Shown here in pieces: positions 25,917-35,349 of a stretch of 41,267 nt of DNA. Both the position numbers and the translations under genes were made by a program. A model generated the notes under the pieces. The model worked only from the letters and a program-made list of their open reading frames with translations. It ran no database searches and had not been told where the DNA came from. Numbering within the stretch: position 1 is the stretch's first letter; every line of letters begins with the position of its first letter. Origin of the DNA: Candidatus Cloacimonadota bacterium (GTDB taxonomy: Bacteria > Cloacimonadota > Cloacimonadia > Cloacimonadales > Cloacimonadaceae); contig JASKKR010000018.1 of the NCBI GenBank assembly GCA_030154085.1, positions 1 to 41,267 of the forward strand. Direction: 5' to 3'.

Positions 25917-28265
25917 ATGTATTATTACAAAGTATGCTTGCCCTTGGGCGTAGATCGGAATTTTAGCTACAGTAGCTCAAAGAAACTCACGCGGGGAATC
26001 CGTTGCATCGTGCCCCTAAACGCAAAACTCATGATGGGAATCGTCTTGGAGGAAGTCCCAAAGGGAAATTATCGCTATAAATCTGTGATTGAAACCCTGG
26101 ACGATGCTCCTATTCTTCCGGAGGAACTAATTCAGCTCGCTCAATGGATGGCAAGCTATTATCATTGCTCTTTGGGGAAAGCGCTCTTTGCAATCCTTCC
26201 CGCCAAACTCCAAGCTTCAATTGATGCAGAAATCTCTTGGATTGGAAACCGAGAAGAGATCCCCCCTCGGTTTGAGGCACTTTATGGTCTACTTAAAGAT
26301 ACCAATAAAGCTAAGCTTAGTGAACTTAAAAAAAATCATCCAAATTTTCCTATCTACAAGATCGCTGAAGAGGCAAGCCAAGCCGGTCTCATCAGCCTTT
26401 CCAGCCGTTATTTGCGTAGAGACAAACCCAAAGTGCGAAATTTCATTGAGATCCTTAGCCGGGACTTTGATGAAAATGATCTTCCCTTGCGGCAACGGGA
26501 AGCGTGGGAACTCATCAAAATTCAACCTGCCCCTTTCCCAATGGCAGATATAAGTAATCTTGTTTCATATAGCAGTCTCAAAGGGTTAGTAAAGAAAAAT
26601 ATAATCCGTATCTTTCCAAAAGTAGTAGAGGAAAATCATCTCTTGTTTGAAGGTAGCACAACTGCTAAGAACATCGAACTAAATGATGAACAAAAGCTTG
26701 CTATCAATGAAATCCTGCAAGATTTTGGTAAGTTTCAGACTCACCTGCTCTATGGAATTACCGGCAGCGGCAAAACCGAAGTCTATATCGAGATAATCCG
26801 CAAATATCTTACTGTTGGCAAAGGCATTATCTTCCTGATCCCAGAGATAGCACTCACTCCTCAAATGTTGGATAGATTCGACAGCAGCTTTGGAGAGACC
26901 CTTGCCGTTTTGCACAGCCAATTGACAGATTCTCAGCGCTTTGCTCAGTGGCAAAAGATCAAAGACGGAAAGTGCAGGATCGTTATCGGAGCACGCAGTG
27001 CACTCTTTGCTCCAATACCAGATCTTGGTCTCATAATCGTAGATGAAGAACACGAACAAAGCTATAAACAAGACAACCAACCGCGTTATCACGGTAGAGA
27101 TCTTGCTATCGTGCGCGCAAAGATGCAAGGAGCTCAGATCATCCTTGGTTCAGCTACGCCTTCTTTGGAAAGCTGGCAAAATGCCAAAAATGGTCGTTAC
27201 AAATTGCATATCCTGCGTAAAAGGCCGCTAAACTACAGCCTCCCGGAAGTTAGGATTGTCAATCTCTGCGACAGCCGTGATCCGGAATTGATCTCAGACA
27301 TCTTAGCTCATGCAATCATCGAAAGATTACAGCGTCACGAACAAGTGATTCTCTTTCAAAACCGCCGTGGTTACTCCTCCTTTATGCAGTGCATTAAATG
27401 TGGCAAACTTGTCACCTGCCCAAATTGTGAAATCAGCATGTATTACCATCGCGATCGTGAAGAGATGAAATGTCACTATTGTGGGAATTTCTTCCCCAGT
27501 CCTCGTCGCTGTCCATCATGCGGAGGTTTTAGCTTTTCATACGGCTCACCTGGCACTCAAAAGATAGAACACAGCCTTAGGTTGCTCTACCCCTCGGCAA
27601 GAATCCTGCGCATGGATAGTGATAGCTCTTCCAGCACTCTAAGATCTATGTATAGACGGATGAAGGCAAATGAGGTTGACATCCTTTTGGGTACCCAGAT
27701 GATCTCAAAAGGACTTGACTTTCCGAACGTTACGCTTGTGGGAATTATCAATGCTGATATTAGCCTCAATATTCCAGATTTTCGTGCCGCAGAACGCAGC
27801 TTTCAGCTCATCACGCAAGTAGCTGGAAGAAGTGGAAGAGCCAGCAAGAAAGGCGAGGTTATCATCCAAAGTTACAACCCCTCCCACTACGCTATCCAAA
27901 GTGCCAGCCGTCAAGATTTTGAAGCTTTTGCCAAAGAAGAGCTCAGCTATCGTAAACGCCTACATTATCCTCCTGAGTATCGCCTGGCTCGCCTACTATA
28001 TCAAGCCACAGATCTCAATGCTTTGGAACAAGAAATGGATCGCCTTAAAAGGACATTTCTCCCTCCCCAAGATGAAAATCTCATCGTGCTCGGACCTAGT
28101 CCCAGCCCCTTTGCCAAGATTAACCAACTCTTTCGCTATCATCTCATCTTAAAAGGTAAGAATCCAAAATTAATTCTGGAAGCCATCGCCTATATTCAAG
28201 CAAGATTTAGTCCCCAAAAAGGGATCACATTGCAGATTGATATTGATCCCACATTCCTCGGATAA
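25917..28265 (+). CDS. priA: primosomal replication restart helicase PriA
   Basis: 782 residues. The N-terminal DNA-binding region begins MYYYKVCLPLGVDRNFSYS as in the family, which supports this start. The helicase core has Walker A GITGSGKTEVY near 280, DEEH near 375 and motif III GSATPSLES. Eight Cys in four CxxC pairs (CIKC, CPNC, CHYC, CPSC, about 491-545) bind zinc. Motifs V/VI appear as GTQMISKGLDFPNV and QVAGRSGRASKKGEV. The protein reloads the replicative helicase at stalled forks. It is a single gene between the TonB-operon terminator and the convergent walJ, with no recognisable ribosome site upstream. Confidence 0.97.
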   Translation: MYYYKVCLPLGVDRNFSYSSSKKLTRGIRCIVPLNAKLMMGIVLEEVPKGNYRYKSVIETLDDAPILPEELIQLAQWMASYYHCSLGKALFAILPAKLQASIDAEISWIGNREEIPPRFEALYGLLKDTNKAKLSELKKNHPNFPIYKIAEEASQAGLISLSSRYLRRDKPKVRNFIEILSRDFDENDLPLRQREAWELIKIQPAPFPMADISNLVSYSSLKGLVKKNIIRIFPKVVEENHLLFEGSTTAKNIELNDEQKLAINEILQDFGKFQTHLLYGITGSGKTEVYIEIIRKYLTVGKGIIFLIPEIALTPQMLDRFDSSFGETLAVLHSQLTDSQRFAQWQKIKDGKCRIVIGARSALFAPIPDLGLIIVDEEHEQSYKQDNQPRYHGRDLAIVRAKMQGAQIILGSATPSLESWQNAKNGRYKLHILRKRPLNYSLPEVRIVNLCDSRDPELISDILAHAIIERLQRHEQVILFQNRRGYSSFMQCIKCGKLVTCPNCEISMYYHRDREEMKCHYCGNFFPSPRRCPSCGGFSFSYGSPGTQKIEHSLRLLYPSARILRMDSDSSSSTLRSMYRRMKANEVDILLGTQMISKGLDFPNVTLVGIINADISLNIPDFRAAERSFQLITQVAGRSGRASKKGEVIIQSYNPSHYAIQSASRQDFEAFAKEELSYRKRLHYPPEYRLARLLYQATDLNALEQEMDRLKRTFLPPQDENLIVLGPSPSPFAKINQLFRYHLILKGKNPKLILEAIAYIQARFSPQKGITLQIDIDPTFLG

Positions 28266-28435
28266 AGCAAATATCAGTTTTCTCTGAAACTATATTTATA
28301 CAATTTCCCACCAAATTTAGGGATATTTCTGCGCTATAAATGCCTGCAATAGATACGCTCTGATTTGCACTCAGACCTAAATTACCTGCTGCCGTTTGCA
28401 TAGGATCGATAGCTAGAGAGCTACTAAGCGCGGCT

Positions 28436-29212
28436 TTAAATATCAACTAAGCGCGTGTGGTTATATTGGTCTGCCATTATCAGACAAATATCGCTCCGAA
28501 TGCTTTGCAGATAGTCATTCATGACTTTATGTGCCAATTCTGGATGATTATTTATTTCAGATAGATGCGCCAGCACGAGGTTTTTGAGCCCTGGATGGAT
28601 GACTTGAGTGAGCAGTCCCACAGCTTGTTCATTGGAAAGATGACCATGTTCGCTTTTTATCCGTTGCTTTAAATTGGGTTCATATGGTCCATCCATAAGC
28701 ATCTGAATGTCATGATTGCTTTCTAAGATCAAAGTGTTGATAGATTGCAGTGTTGACACAGTAAGCTTGGTATAGTAGCCTAGGTCCATGACAATACCCA
28801 GGCTGCGATGGTCATGTTCAAGTCTAAAATTGCAGGAATCCGCAGCATCGTGTGAAGATCTAAAGGGATGTATGAGAATGTCCCCGATCATGAATTCCCT
28901 TCCTATCTCAAAGTAATGCAGCCAGTCATGCACTTTTCCAAGCCGATGAGAGCAGTAGTCGTAGGTGTCCGCAGTGATCATAAGCGGAATCTTGAGACTG
29001 CGAGCCAGAGCACCTGCACTTCTTGTGTGATCATAATGTTCGTGAGAAATTATGACAGCTTTGATGATACTGCGCGGGATTTTGAGATCATCCAGAGCCG
29101 TCCAGATACGCTTTAGGCTGATGCCGGCATCAATGATAATTCCTGTTTCTTGACTACGCACCAAAATGCAATTACCCTTGCTGCCGCTGGCAAGTACGGA
29201 GGTTTGAAACAT
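28436..29212 (-). CDS. metallo-beta-lactamase-fold hydrolase, WalJ/YycJ type
   Basis: 258 residues opening TSVLASGSKGNCILVRSQ, as in the YycJ/WalJ group. Metal ligands are seen in SHEHYDHTRS (HxHxDH), SSHDAAD, ESNHD and HLSEINNHPE. Relatives are proposed DNA or RNA nucleases linked to the WalRK signal system in Gram-positives; here no such kinase is adjacent, so only the enzyme fold is claimed. It is the last gene of the rimP-to-walJ minus-strand series, 10 bases after yhaM. The 170-base gap to the convergent priA has no strong terminator, only a weak 5-bp hairpin at 28278-28293. Confidence 0.88.
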   Translation of the reverse strand: MFQTSVLASGSKGNCILVRSQETGIIIDAGISLKRIWTALDDLKIPRSIIKAVIISHEHYDHTRSAGALARSLKIPLMITADTYDYCSHRLGKVHDWLHYFEIGREFMIGDILIHPFRSSHDAADSCNFRLEHDHRSLGIVMDLGYYTKLTVSTLQSINTLILESNHDIQMLMDGPYEPNLKQRIKSEHGHLSNEQAVGLLTQVIHPGLKNLVLAHLSEINNHPELAHKVMNDYLQSIRSDICLIMADQYNHTRLVDI

Positions 29213-29222
29213 AAGCGCTATA

Positions 29223-30173
29223 CTAGATACTAACTATGCGATAGTAGCGATTATTAAGCTTGTCATATTCGCTCCAGACTGCATCTGGAGGAGAAGCCGC
29301 AAGCAATTGTGCAACTCCTGCCGCTTGCGCATCAAGATTGTCACAATGGTGCAAAAGCACAGCTTCCAGAGTCTGAGGTAGGCGAACTGATGCTTTTTCA
29401 TATTCACCATGATGAGAAAGGATCATGTGACGCAAATTCAGAAGGATATCCTCTGGAAATCCTGGAATCTTGGAGGCTGATTCCACCGTGATCTGATCAC
29501 TGATCGTCAGGTGACCAAGGAGTCTGCCTGCATCGGTAAAGTCAATTGAAGTTTTGTCGTTGTATTCGATTACTTTGCCCACATCATGCAACAAGGCACC
29601 AGTGAGCATAAGATCCAACGAAACCGGATATTGACTGCTGACAAATTCACAAATACTGGCAACAGCAATGCTGTGTTCAATCAGACCAGACATATAGTTG
29701 TGATGCCATCCTTTCGCCGCTGGTGCAACCAGATAGCGAGCAAAGAAATCCTTGTCATCAAAGATATTGTGCAGGAGTTTGTTTAGATATTCGTTCTCAA
29801 CTTTATCAACAAATCCCCAGAATCTTTCTGCCAAAAGATCAGGGTTAAAGGGACTGCGTGCTACAAAGTGACTGATTTCATATTCACTTTTATCGGCAAA
29901 ACGCAAGCGAGAGATAGAGAGCTGGATTTGCCCTTTAAAATTAACAACCTGAGCGTGGATCTTGACCACATCTCCGACATCAAATTCGGCGGCAGCTTTG
30001 GCAGCATCTTTCCAGACATTAGCTGTGACCTGTCCACTGCGATCCTGCAGCTTCAGGCGCAGATATTGCCCACCTTTGCCTTCGCGCAGCTCTTTCTCGG
30101 CTGCTAAATAAAAGCCCGTTATCTCTTGGTTCTCATGCTTGTACAATTCGTTAACTAAAATGTGTTCTTCCAT
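29223..30173 (-). CDS. yhaM: OB-fold/HD-domain 3'-5' exoribonuclease, YhaM family
   Basis: 316 residues. The N-terminal OB-fold (YLRLKLQDRSGQVTANVWKD, VVNFKGQIQLSISRLR) binds nucleic acid. The HD phosphohydrolase domain has SGLIEHSIAVA, the HD pair in LLHDVGKVIEY, HMILSHHGEYE and LHHCDNLDAQ, all metal-site elements. Length matches Bacillus YhaM (about 314). The enzyme trims RNA and possibly single-stranded DNA from the 3' end. It lies between a T9SS cargo gene and walJ in the long minus-strand operon, which also encodes the nanoRNase NrnA. No strong ribosome site precedes the ATG. Confidence 0.9.
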   Translation of the reverse strand: MEEHILVNELYKHENQEITGFYLAAEKELREGKGGQYLRLKLQDRSGQVTANVWKDAAKAAAEFDVGDVVKIHAQVVNFKGQIQLSISRLRFADKSEYEISHFVARSPFNPDLLAERFWGFVDKVENEYLNKLLHNIFDDKDFFARYLVAPAAKGWHHNYMSGLIEHSIAVASICEFVSSQYPVSLDLMLTGALLHDVGKVIEYNDKTSIDFTDAGRLLGHLTISDQITVESASKIPGFPEDILLNLRHMILSHHGEYEKASVRLPQTLEAVLLHHCDNLDAQAAGVAQLLAASPPDAVWSEYDKLNNRYYRIVSI

Positions 30174-30179
30174 AATATA

Positions 30180-32057
30180 TCACTTTATAATGCTTATTTT
30201 TTTGCTGATAGGGTTCCTACCCCGACTCTGTATGCGTACAAAGTATATACCAGACGCCGGGAAGACAGAATTTTTTATATGTTCGGATTGGCTGAAATTA
30301 GGATTGTAATAGATGCGTTGTCCTCGAATATTAAAAATGCTTAGTTGAGCTTGATCCGGATAGTGGATAGACAGTTCCTTATTTGTAAAAAGCGGATTGG
30401 GATATAGCTCCAAAACTGCTGCCGGGACCAGATCATCCGAGACGGAGGTGTTAGTTTCAGGATTAATTTCACAGAAATCTGCATAGTAGATCCTACCCCC
30501 GTTTTTCTGCTGGATCCAATAGTAGATGCGATAATCTTGCACGAGATCATCAAAGGAGATTCCTGAGGCTTGGAGCTGGTAGCTTTTATTAATCGTTGCA
30601 CCAAGATTGAGAGCGCTATTTACCGTATCTGCAAAGGCAATCCAATTTGAAAACACATAGCTCTGCGAAGAACCAAAATCATGTTTTTTGAAGAGACCAA
30701 CAAAAATCCTGCTTTGCATCATCAAGCTTTGTGTGGTGCTTGTATAAAGACTGGTGAAATCGTTTGTAAATTGCAGATCGATATTGATGTTGTCAGAGTT
30801 CTCCTGGCTGCGAATCGTGTAGCTTGATGAGCTGATAAAGCTACGATCCTGACTTATCTTTAAAAGAAGATCATAAAACAAATCTTCATAGTTATTCGTA
30901 AAGCCGAAGATCTGCTGATGCCCTGCTCCAGTTGTAATGGGAATGGAATTGTATGAATACCAGTTAAAGCGTCTCATCGACCCCAGATTGGCCAAGGAAT
31001 CCGAAAGAATGGGATAGTAATTTAGAAACTGCAGCCTGGAAGTATCACCACTTTGTTGAATTTGATTGAATAGAGAGCTTTGATCCTCCCTGATAAAATT
31101 TTCCACTAAATGGAAGGGGCTTTCTTCGATAAAAATCTCAAAGTGTTTTAGCTTGCTGTTATTTGCAATGTGTAAATCGCTTTCCGGATACTCACTATGG
31201 ACCGTCGCTTCGATGCGCAATTGGGTGGGATCAATCGGCAGACTGAGCGTGGGTAGAAATCCACTCTGAGAATCAAATTCGTAAAGTTCATGAGCTTCAA
31301 GGCTATGAGGAATCGCAATGTTTAATGTATTATATTCAGCAAAACCTGGACGGCTAAAGACCAAAGTTAACTCGGCTTCATTAATAGGGAACGGAGAATG
31401 ATTGTAAATACTAAACGAGGGATACACTACTCCGCCAGGGACCAAATCTCCTTCCAGGTCAAAACTCTGGAGACGAAGATCCGCTTCATCAAAGACAAAA
31501 TCACCGAGCAGCCCAAAGAGTAGGTCACAATTGAATCCGGAATTTGAAAAAGAGCTCAGATATTGCAATTCTCCTAGTTGGTTCATATAGTAACTGTTTG
31601 TGCCACTACCTCTACTTGCAGCCACAAAGCGGTTGCTCATATTCGTGCGGTAGTCCACCAATAACCAGATGACGTCAGCTTCGATCTCGGTATCGAAACT
31701 GATGTCAATCATTTGTTGATCCACTGCTGCTCTCTTGCGAGCTACCGGGATGCCGGGTCCACCAACACTGTCGAGCGCTAGCTCTACCGTCACAGAATCA
31801 CCCATATTGGGGAACCAAAGTCGCGCCCCATGAGTGCTGAAAAGAAGATTTTCCATTCCGGGATAGTCTCTTTTAAAATCGAAACGCACAGCCCAACGAT
31901 TTGAGCCAAAAAAATTGTAGTCATTTGACGAATTGTGGTTATGATAATGAAATTCCCGATTCCCTAGATCCAAGGTCCTGCCATCAGCTTCAAAATAGCT
32001 GATAGAATATAGTAAGCTGAGCAACAAGGGAAGGATCAAAATAATGCGCTTTAGCAT
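30180..32057 (-). CDS. secreted protein with type IX secretion C-terminal signal
   Basis: 625 residues, ATG preceded by GAGGAG. Signal peptide near MLKRIILILPLLLSLLYSIS. The body is beta-rich with a CARDB-like segment around 215-300 (VYPSFSIYNHSPFPINEAEL). The last 75 residues form a T9SS type A sorting domain: LELYPNPLF, LSIFNIRGQRIYY and SGIYFVRIQSRG, ending in a basic tail KKISIIK. Such proteins cross the outer membrane and are usually anchored at the surface. No catalytic motif was found. Its start overlaps the ribF stop by 7 bases, so a surface protein is embedded in a housekeeping operon. Confidence 0.82.
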   Translation of the reverse strand: MLKRIILILPLLLSLLYSISYFEADGRTLDLGNREFHYHNHNSSNDYNFFGSNRWAVRFDFKRDYPGMENLLFSTHGARLWFPNMGDSVTVELALDSVGGPGIPVARKRAAVDQQMIDISFDTEIEADVIWLLVDYRTNMSNRFVAASRGSGTNSYYMNQLGELQYLSSFSNSGFNCDLLFGLLGDFVFDEADLRLQSFDLEGDLVPGGVVYPSFSIYNHSPFPINEAELTLVFSRPGFAEYNTLNIAIPHSLEAHELYEFDSQSGFLPTLSLPIDPTQLRIEATVHSEYPESDLHIANNSKLKHFEIFIEESPFHLVENFIREDQSSLFNQIQQSGDTSRLQFLNYYPILSDSLANLGSMRRFNWYSYNSIPITTGAGHQQIFGFTNNYEDLFYDLLLKISQDRSFISSSSYTIRSQENSDNINIDLQFTNDFTSLYTSTTQSLMMQSRIFVGLFKKHDFGSSQSYVFSNWIAFADTVNSALNLGATINKSYQLQASGISFDDLVQDYRIYYWIQQKNGGRIYYADFCEINPETNTSVSDDLVPAAVLELYPNPLFTNKELSIHYPDQAQLSIFNIRGQRIYYNPNFSQSEHIKNSVFPASGIYFVRIQSRGRNPISKKISIIK

Positions 32058-32947
32058 TGCATCTCCTCAATCAGAGACTTTGCCAATTCAAGATCTTTGT
32101 GCATAGCTTGGATGAGTAGCTCAGTATTGGCAAACATTTTTTCCTCCCTTAGATATTTAAGTAGTTCTATTTCCATAGTGGAGCCATAGATATCGGAGTC
32201 AAACCCCAAAAGATAGGTCTCAATCTCAATTACTCCGCTGTGTTTCACGGTCGGAGATTTACCAATATTCGTCAAGCCAAAAAACTCTCCCTGCTCAATG
32301 TGCACTCGACTGAGATATAGCCCTATTGCCGGAATGAGTTGATGTGGATTCCTGAGCTTGAGATTGGCGGTAGGAAATCCTAATTCTCGCCCTTTAGCCA
32401 GCCCTCGGCAAACATCACCCAAGAGCCGATAAGGTCTTCCCAAAAGTCGGTTTGCCTCCTCGATGTGCCGGCTTTGTAGAAGATTGCGGATACGACTGCT
32501 GCTGATTACTCGCCCCCCATCAAGGATGGGTTCTACAAATTCAACTCGGTAGCCCCAGCGAGAGGCATGCTTTAAAAGAAAATCCCGATTCCCCTCCCGA
32601 TTTTTGCCAAAATGGCTGTCATACCCCAGGATAAAGACCTTCGGATGCCACTGAGGAATGAGATACTTCTCCAAAAAATCTTGAGCTGACGTTTGGGCTA
32701 TCTCAGGCGTAAAATCCAAGAGGACTACTTCATCAATGCCAAGCTTCTTTAGTTCCTGCTCCTTGATCTCAGAAGGGCAAAGAAGTCCAGGCAACGCTTC
32801 CCTGTGTAGAGTAAAAGCCGGATGATCACTGAAGCTGATTACCACAGAACGTAAATTTTCCTGCTTAGCAATCTGAGTAACGTGCGACAAAAGCTTTCGA
32901 TGCCCAAGATGAATTCCATCAAAAGTGCCAATACTGATCACTGTCAT
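32051..32947 (-). CDS. ribF: bifunctional riboflavin kinase / FAD synthetase
   Basis: 298 residues. The N-terminal nucleotidyltransferase has GTFDGIHLGHRKLL (7-20), FILGYDSHFGKNREG and the SSRIRNLL motif of FAD synthetase. The C-terminal kinase domain has GRELGFPTANLKL and IGLYLSRVHI, then EIETYLLGFDSDIYG. It converts riboflavin to FMN and then FAD. Its start overlaps the truB stop by ATGA; the truB-ribF order is widespread in bacteria. Confidence 0.96.
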   Translation of the reverse strand: MTVISIGTFDGIHLGHRKLLSHVTQIAKQENLRSVVISFSDHPAFTLHREALPGLLCPSEIKEQELKKLGIDEVVLLDFTPEIAQTSAQDFLEKYLIPQWHPKVFILGYDSHFGKNREGNRDFLLKHASRWGYRVEFVEPILDGGRVISSSRIRNLLQSRHIEEANRLLGRPYRLLGDVCRGLAKGRELGFPTANLKLRNPHQLIPAIGLYLSRVHIEQGEFFGLTNIGKSPTVKHSGVIEIETYLLGFDSDIYGSTMEIELLKYLREEKMFANTELLIQAMHKDLELAKSLIEEMQC

Positions 32948-33816
32948 AAGCTTTCCCCAGGATCAAATACCTGTTTAGGTCTAATCATGCCGGTTTCCAC
33001 ACAGCCAATTCCGAGAAGGCGATCTTGCTCGTCATACATTGCGAGCTCTATCGATTCAGCAAAGTTATCCCCAACCGAGATCCCTCTGCCGTGAATGATC
33101 TTTGTCGTTTGCTCATTGTTCAGCAAGATGCTATCCAATTTGAGGATCTTCTTAGCCGGACAAATACCACTCCGCCACTTAGTTTCTAGATCGTCGAAGT
33201 TCACTGCACTATCGACTCCTATATCTCCGATTGCCTCTCTTCGTAAAGCAATGGTCATCCCCACACAACCCAAAGCCTCGGCTATGTATTCGCTGAGAGC
33301 TCTGATATAGGTGCCTTTGGAGACTTTTACAGTATAATCCAAAACCGCAGAATCTTGACTCTGAGAGATCCGGAAATCATGGATCGTGACAGGGCGAATA
33401 GGCATCTCGAGGATTTTACCTTCTCGAGCAAGCTTATATGCCCTTTTCCCATTGATCTTGACAGCAGAATATTCCGGAACTCTGAGGCTCTTCAGAGCAA
33501 GGATCTTCTCGGGCAGGGTAGACAAATCTTGCGAGTTATAAGATATCTCAGAACTAGCAATGATCTCTCCTTCCGGATCACCTGTACTGCTTTTTTTACC
33601 AAGAAGTAATGATGCAGTGTAGGTCTTGCTTTGTGCCTCTGCATATTTGAGCAAACGTGTATATTGCCCCGTAGCACAAATGAGCAATCCCGTGGCAAAA
33701 GGATCCAAAGTCCCAGCATGTCCAATCTTCTTGATGCCCAAGATCCTGCGAAGTTGGCGAATCACATCAAAAGAACTCCATCCAGCGGGTTTATCAATCA
33801 AAAGAAAAGAATTCAT
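32944..33816 (-). CDS. truB: tRNA pseudouridine-55 synthase
   Basis: 290 residues. It opens FLLIDKPAGWSSFDVIRQLR, with the catalytic Asp in GHAGTLDPFATGLLI, then SKTYTASLLLG, RVPEYSAVKINGKRAY and SKGTYIRALSEYIAE. All are hallmark TruB motifs. It modifies U55 in the T-loop of tRNA. Start and stop each overlap neighbours (nrnA and ribF) by four bases, indicating coupled translation. The C-terminal extension is PUA-like (LNNEQTTKIIHGRGISVGD). Confidence 0.96.
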   Translation of the reverse strand: MNSFLLIDKPAGWSSFDVIRQLRRILGIKKIGHAGTLDPFATGLLICATGQYTRLLKYAEAQSKTYTASLLLGKKSSTGDPEGEIIASSEISYNSQDLSTLPEKILALKSLRVPEYSAVKINGKRAYKLAREGKILEMPIRPVTIHDFRISQSQDSAVLDYTVKVSKGTYIRALSEYIAEALGCVGMTIALRREAIGDIGVDSAVNFDDLETKWRSGICPAKKILKLDSILLNNEQTTKIIHGRGISVGDNFAESIELAMYDEQDRLLGIGCVETGMIRPKQVFDPGESL

Positions 33817-34799
33817 AACTGGCTGATGGCATTATGTAGGACTTGATACATCTCAGCTTGCACTTCTGCCAGGGTCCCTTTGAGAGTTAGACCAGCAGCA
33901 TTCCGATGTCCACCTCCACCATATCGTGCAGCTAGACTCTGCACATCAAGATTTAATGATCGCAAAGACACTTTCCAAACATCCGGCTCAATCTCCTTAA
34001 AGTATCCAATGACTATGGTCCCGGATACCCCCTGCACATAGCGAGTTACGCTTATGGATTGATCAGGTTCAATTCCCAGACTCTTTGCCATAGCAAGATC
34101 AGAGTGCAGGAAGAGAATCTTGCCACCATCCAGAAGCCGGATATTGGCAAGGCTCCGCCCCAAATATAGCATTTCCTGAGGGCTATTATTTTGATAAAAC
34201 GCCCTGTTCAACATATGAGGCTGAACGCCGCAGGTCACCAAATCCCGGCATAAATCAAAGACATCTGCGTTAGTATTGGCATTGCTGAAATTATTCGTAT
34301 CATTGAGAATGGTCACATAAGTACATTCCGCGATGAACTTTCTTGTCTGAGGTTTAAGGATTTTAATCTCATCTTCAAGGAGACTGTAGAGCATCGCACC
34401 GACCGACACATAGTGAGGATCAATGACCTCAAGCTCAGCTTCTATTGGAGCATGCTCGACTAGATGGTGATCGATGACTACCCGACTTTGAGCACTTCGT
34501 GTAAGTTTACTGCGCTCGCCCAGACGATCATAGCTATTGCAATCCAGCACAATCACCATATCAAATACCATATCAGGCTGGTACTTCTCAAAGTGGCTGT
34601 GCTGTGTCAAAAAGCTATATCTGGATAACTTCTCTCCATCGGTGATAATTGTAGAATCATACCCTTTATGTCGGAGTAATTCCTGAAGCTCTATAGCGGC
34701 AACCATACCATCTCCATCTGATGAAATATGGGTGGTTATAGCTATGCTCTCTGCCTTGGAAAGTAAGGCAGAGAGCTTGCTTCTGAAGGTTTGTGTCAT
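33813..34799 (-). CDS. nrnA: DHH-family phosphoesterase, NrnA type (nanoRNase / pAp phosphatase)
   Basis: 328 residues. DHH motifs are present: THISSDGDGMVAA, VIVLDCNSYDR, VVIDHHLVEHAP and ILNDTNNFSNANT. The DHHA1 substrate-binding element is RYGGGGHRNAAGLTL. Family members degrade 2-5 nt RNAs and dephosphorylate pAp. Its position between rbfA and truB is the standard one. It starts 73 bases after rbfA, the widest gap within this operon, with no convincing ribosome site before the ATG. Confidence 0.93.
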   Translation of the reverse strand: MTQTFRSKLSALLSKAESIAITTHISSDGDGMVAAIELQELLRHKGYDSTIITDGEKLSRYSFLTQHSHFEKYQPDMVFDMVIVLDCNSYDRLGERSKLTRSAQSRVVIDHHLVEHAPIEAELEVIDPHYVSVGAMLYSLLEDEIKILKPQTRKFIAECTYVTILNDTNNFSNANTNADVFDLCRDLVTCGVQPHMLNRAFYQNNSPQEMLYLGRSLANIRLLDGGKILFLHSDLAMAKSLGIEPDQSISVTRYVQGVSGTIVIGYFKEIEPDVWKVSLRSLNLDVQSLAARYGGGGHRNAAGLTLKGTLAEVQAEMYQVLHNAISQL

Positions 34800-34872
34800 C
34801 TTTTTGAGGAACTTTGTTTGTTTACGTTAGAGTGCTTCCCGAGTCTATCCGGCAAGCTGCTCTACCCTGATT

Positions 34873-35349
34873 TCAATCGTCATCTTCATCATCGTCATCT
34901 TCATCAAAATCGTCATAGTCATCCTCATCATCGTCATCATAATCATAGTATTCATCATCATCGAGATAGTCATCAATATCGATGTCCGGATCATAATCCT
35001 CGTCAAAGTCGTCTTTGACAGAGGCTAGAAGGCTTTCTACTTTTTCGGCACGTTCTTCTGTGTCATCATAGTAGAATGACAGTTCGGGGATTGTTCTCAT
35101 AATATGTGCTCCTGCTATCTGTTTCTTAAGGAATCCTGAAGTTTTGATTAGACTCTGAAGAACCTCCTCGTGCGAAGCGGGATTATTATAATGAGTAAAA
35201 TACAGCTTCGCATAGCGCAGGTCTTTTGAAATTACCACTTCGGTGATATTCACCCACGCTAAGAGCGGGTCATTAATCTTCTGAGACAGTGTAATATTGA
35301 AGATTTTCTTTAGCTCTTCCTGCAATCTAGGAATGCGGTAGTTTTTCAT
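34873..35349 (-). CDS. rbfA: 30S ribosome-binding factor RbfA with long acidic tail
   Basis: 158 residues. The first ~112 are RbfA (RIPRLQEELKKIFNITLSQK, LAWVNITEVVISKDLRYAKLY, IMRTIPELSFYYDDTEERAEKVE), a KH-like domain that helps mature the 30S subunit. The last ~45 residues are almost only Asp, Glu and Tyr (for example YYDYDDDDEDDYDDFDEDDD), encoded by a near-repetitive GAT/GAC/GAA tract. RbfA in other bacteria is usually 110-135 residues and lacks so extreme a tail. The ATG shares one base with the infB stop (TAATG). Confidence 0.93.
   Translation of the reverse strand: MKNYRIPRLQEELKKIFNITLSQKINDPLLAWVNITEVVISKDLRYAKLYFTHYNNPASHEEVLQSLIKTSGFLKKQIAGAHIMRTIPELSFYYDDTEERAEKVESLLASVKDDFDEDYDPDIDIDDYLDDDEYYDYDDDDEDDYDDFDEDDDDEDDD

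Noticed and set aside
28225-28446. Minus-strand open frame of 73 residues between priA and walJ
   Set aside because: TTG start without a ribosome site, overlaps the priA end and matches no family I know. Its composition is protein-like, so a gene fragment is not fully excluded.
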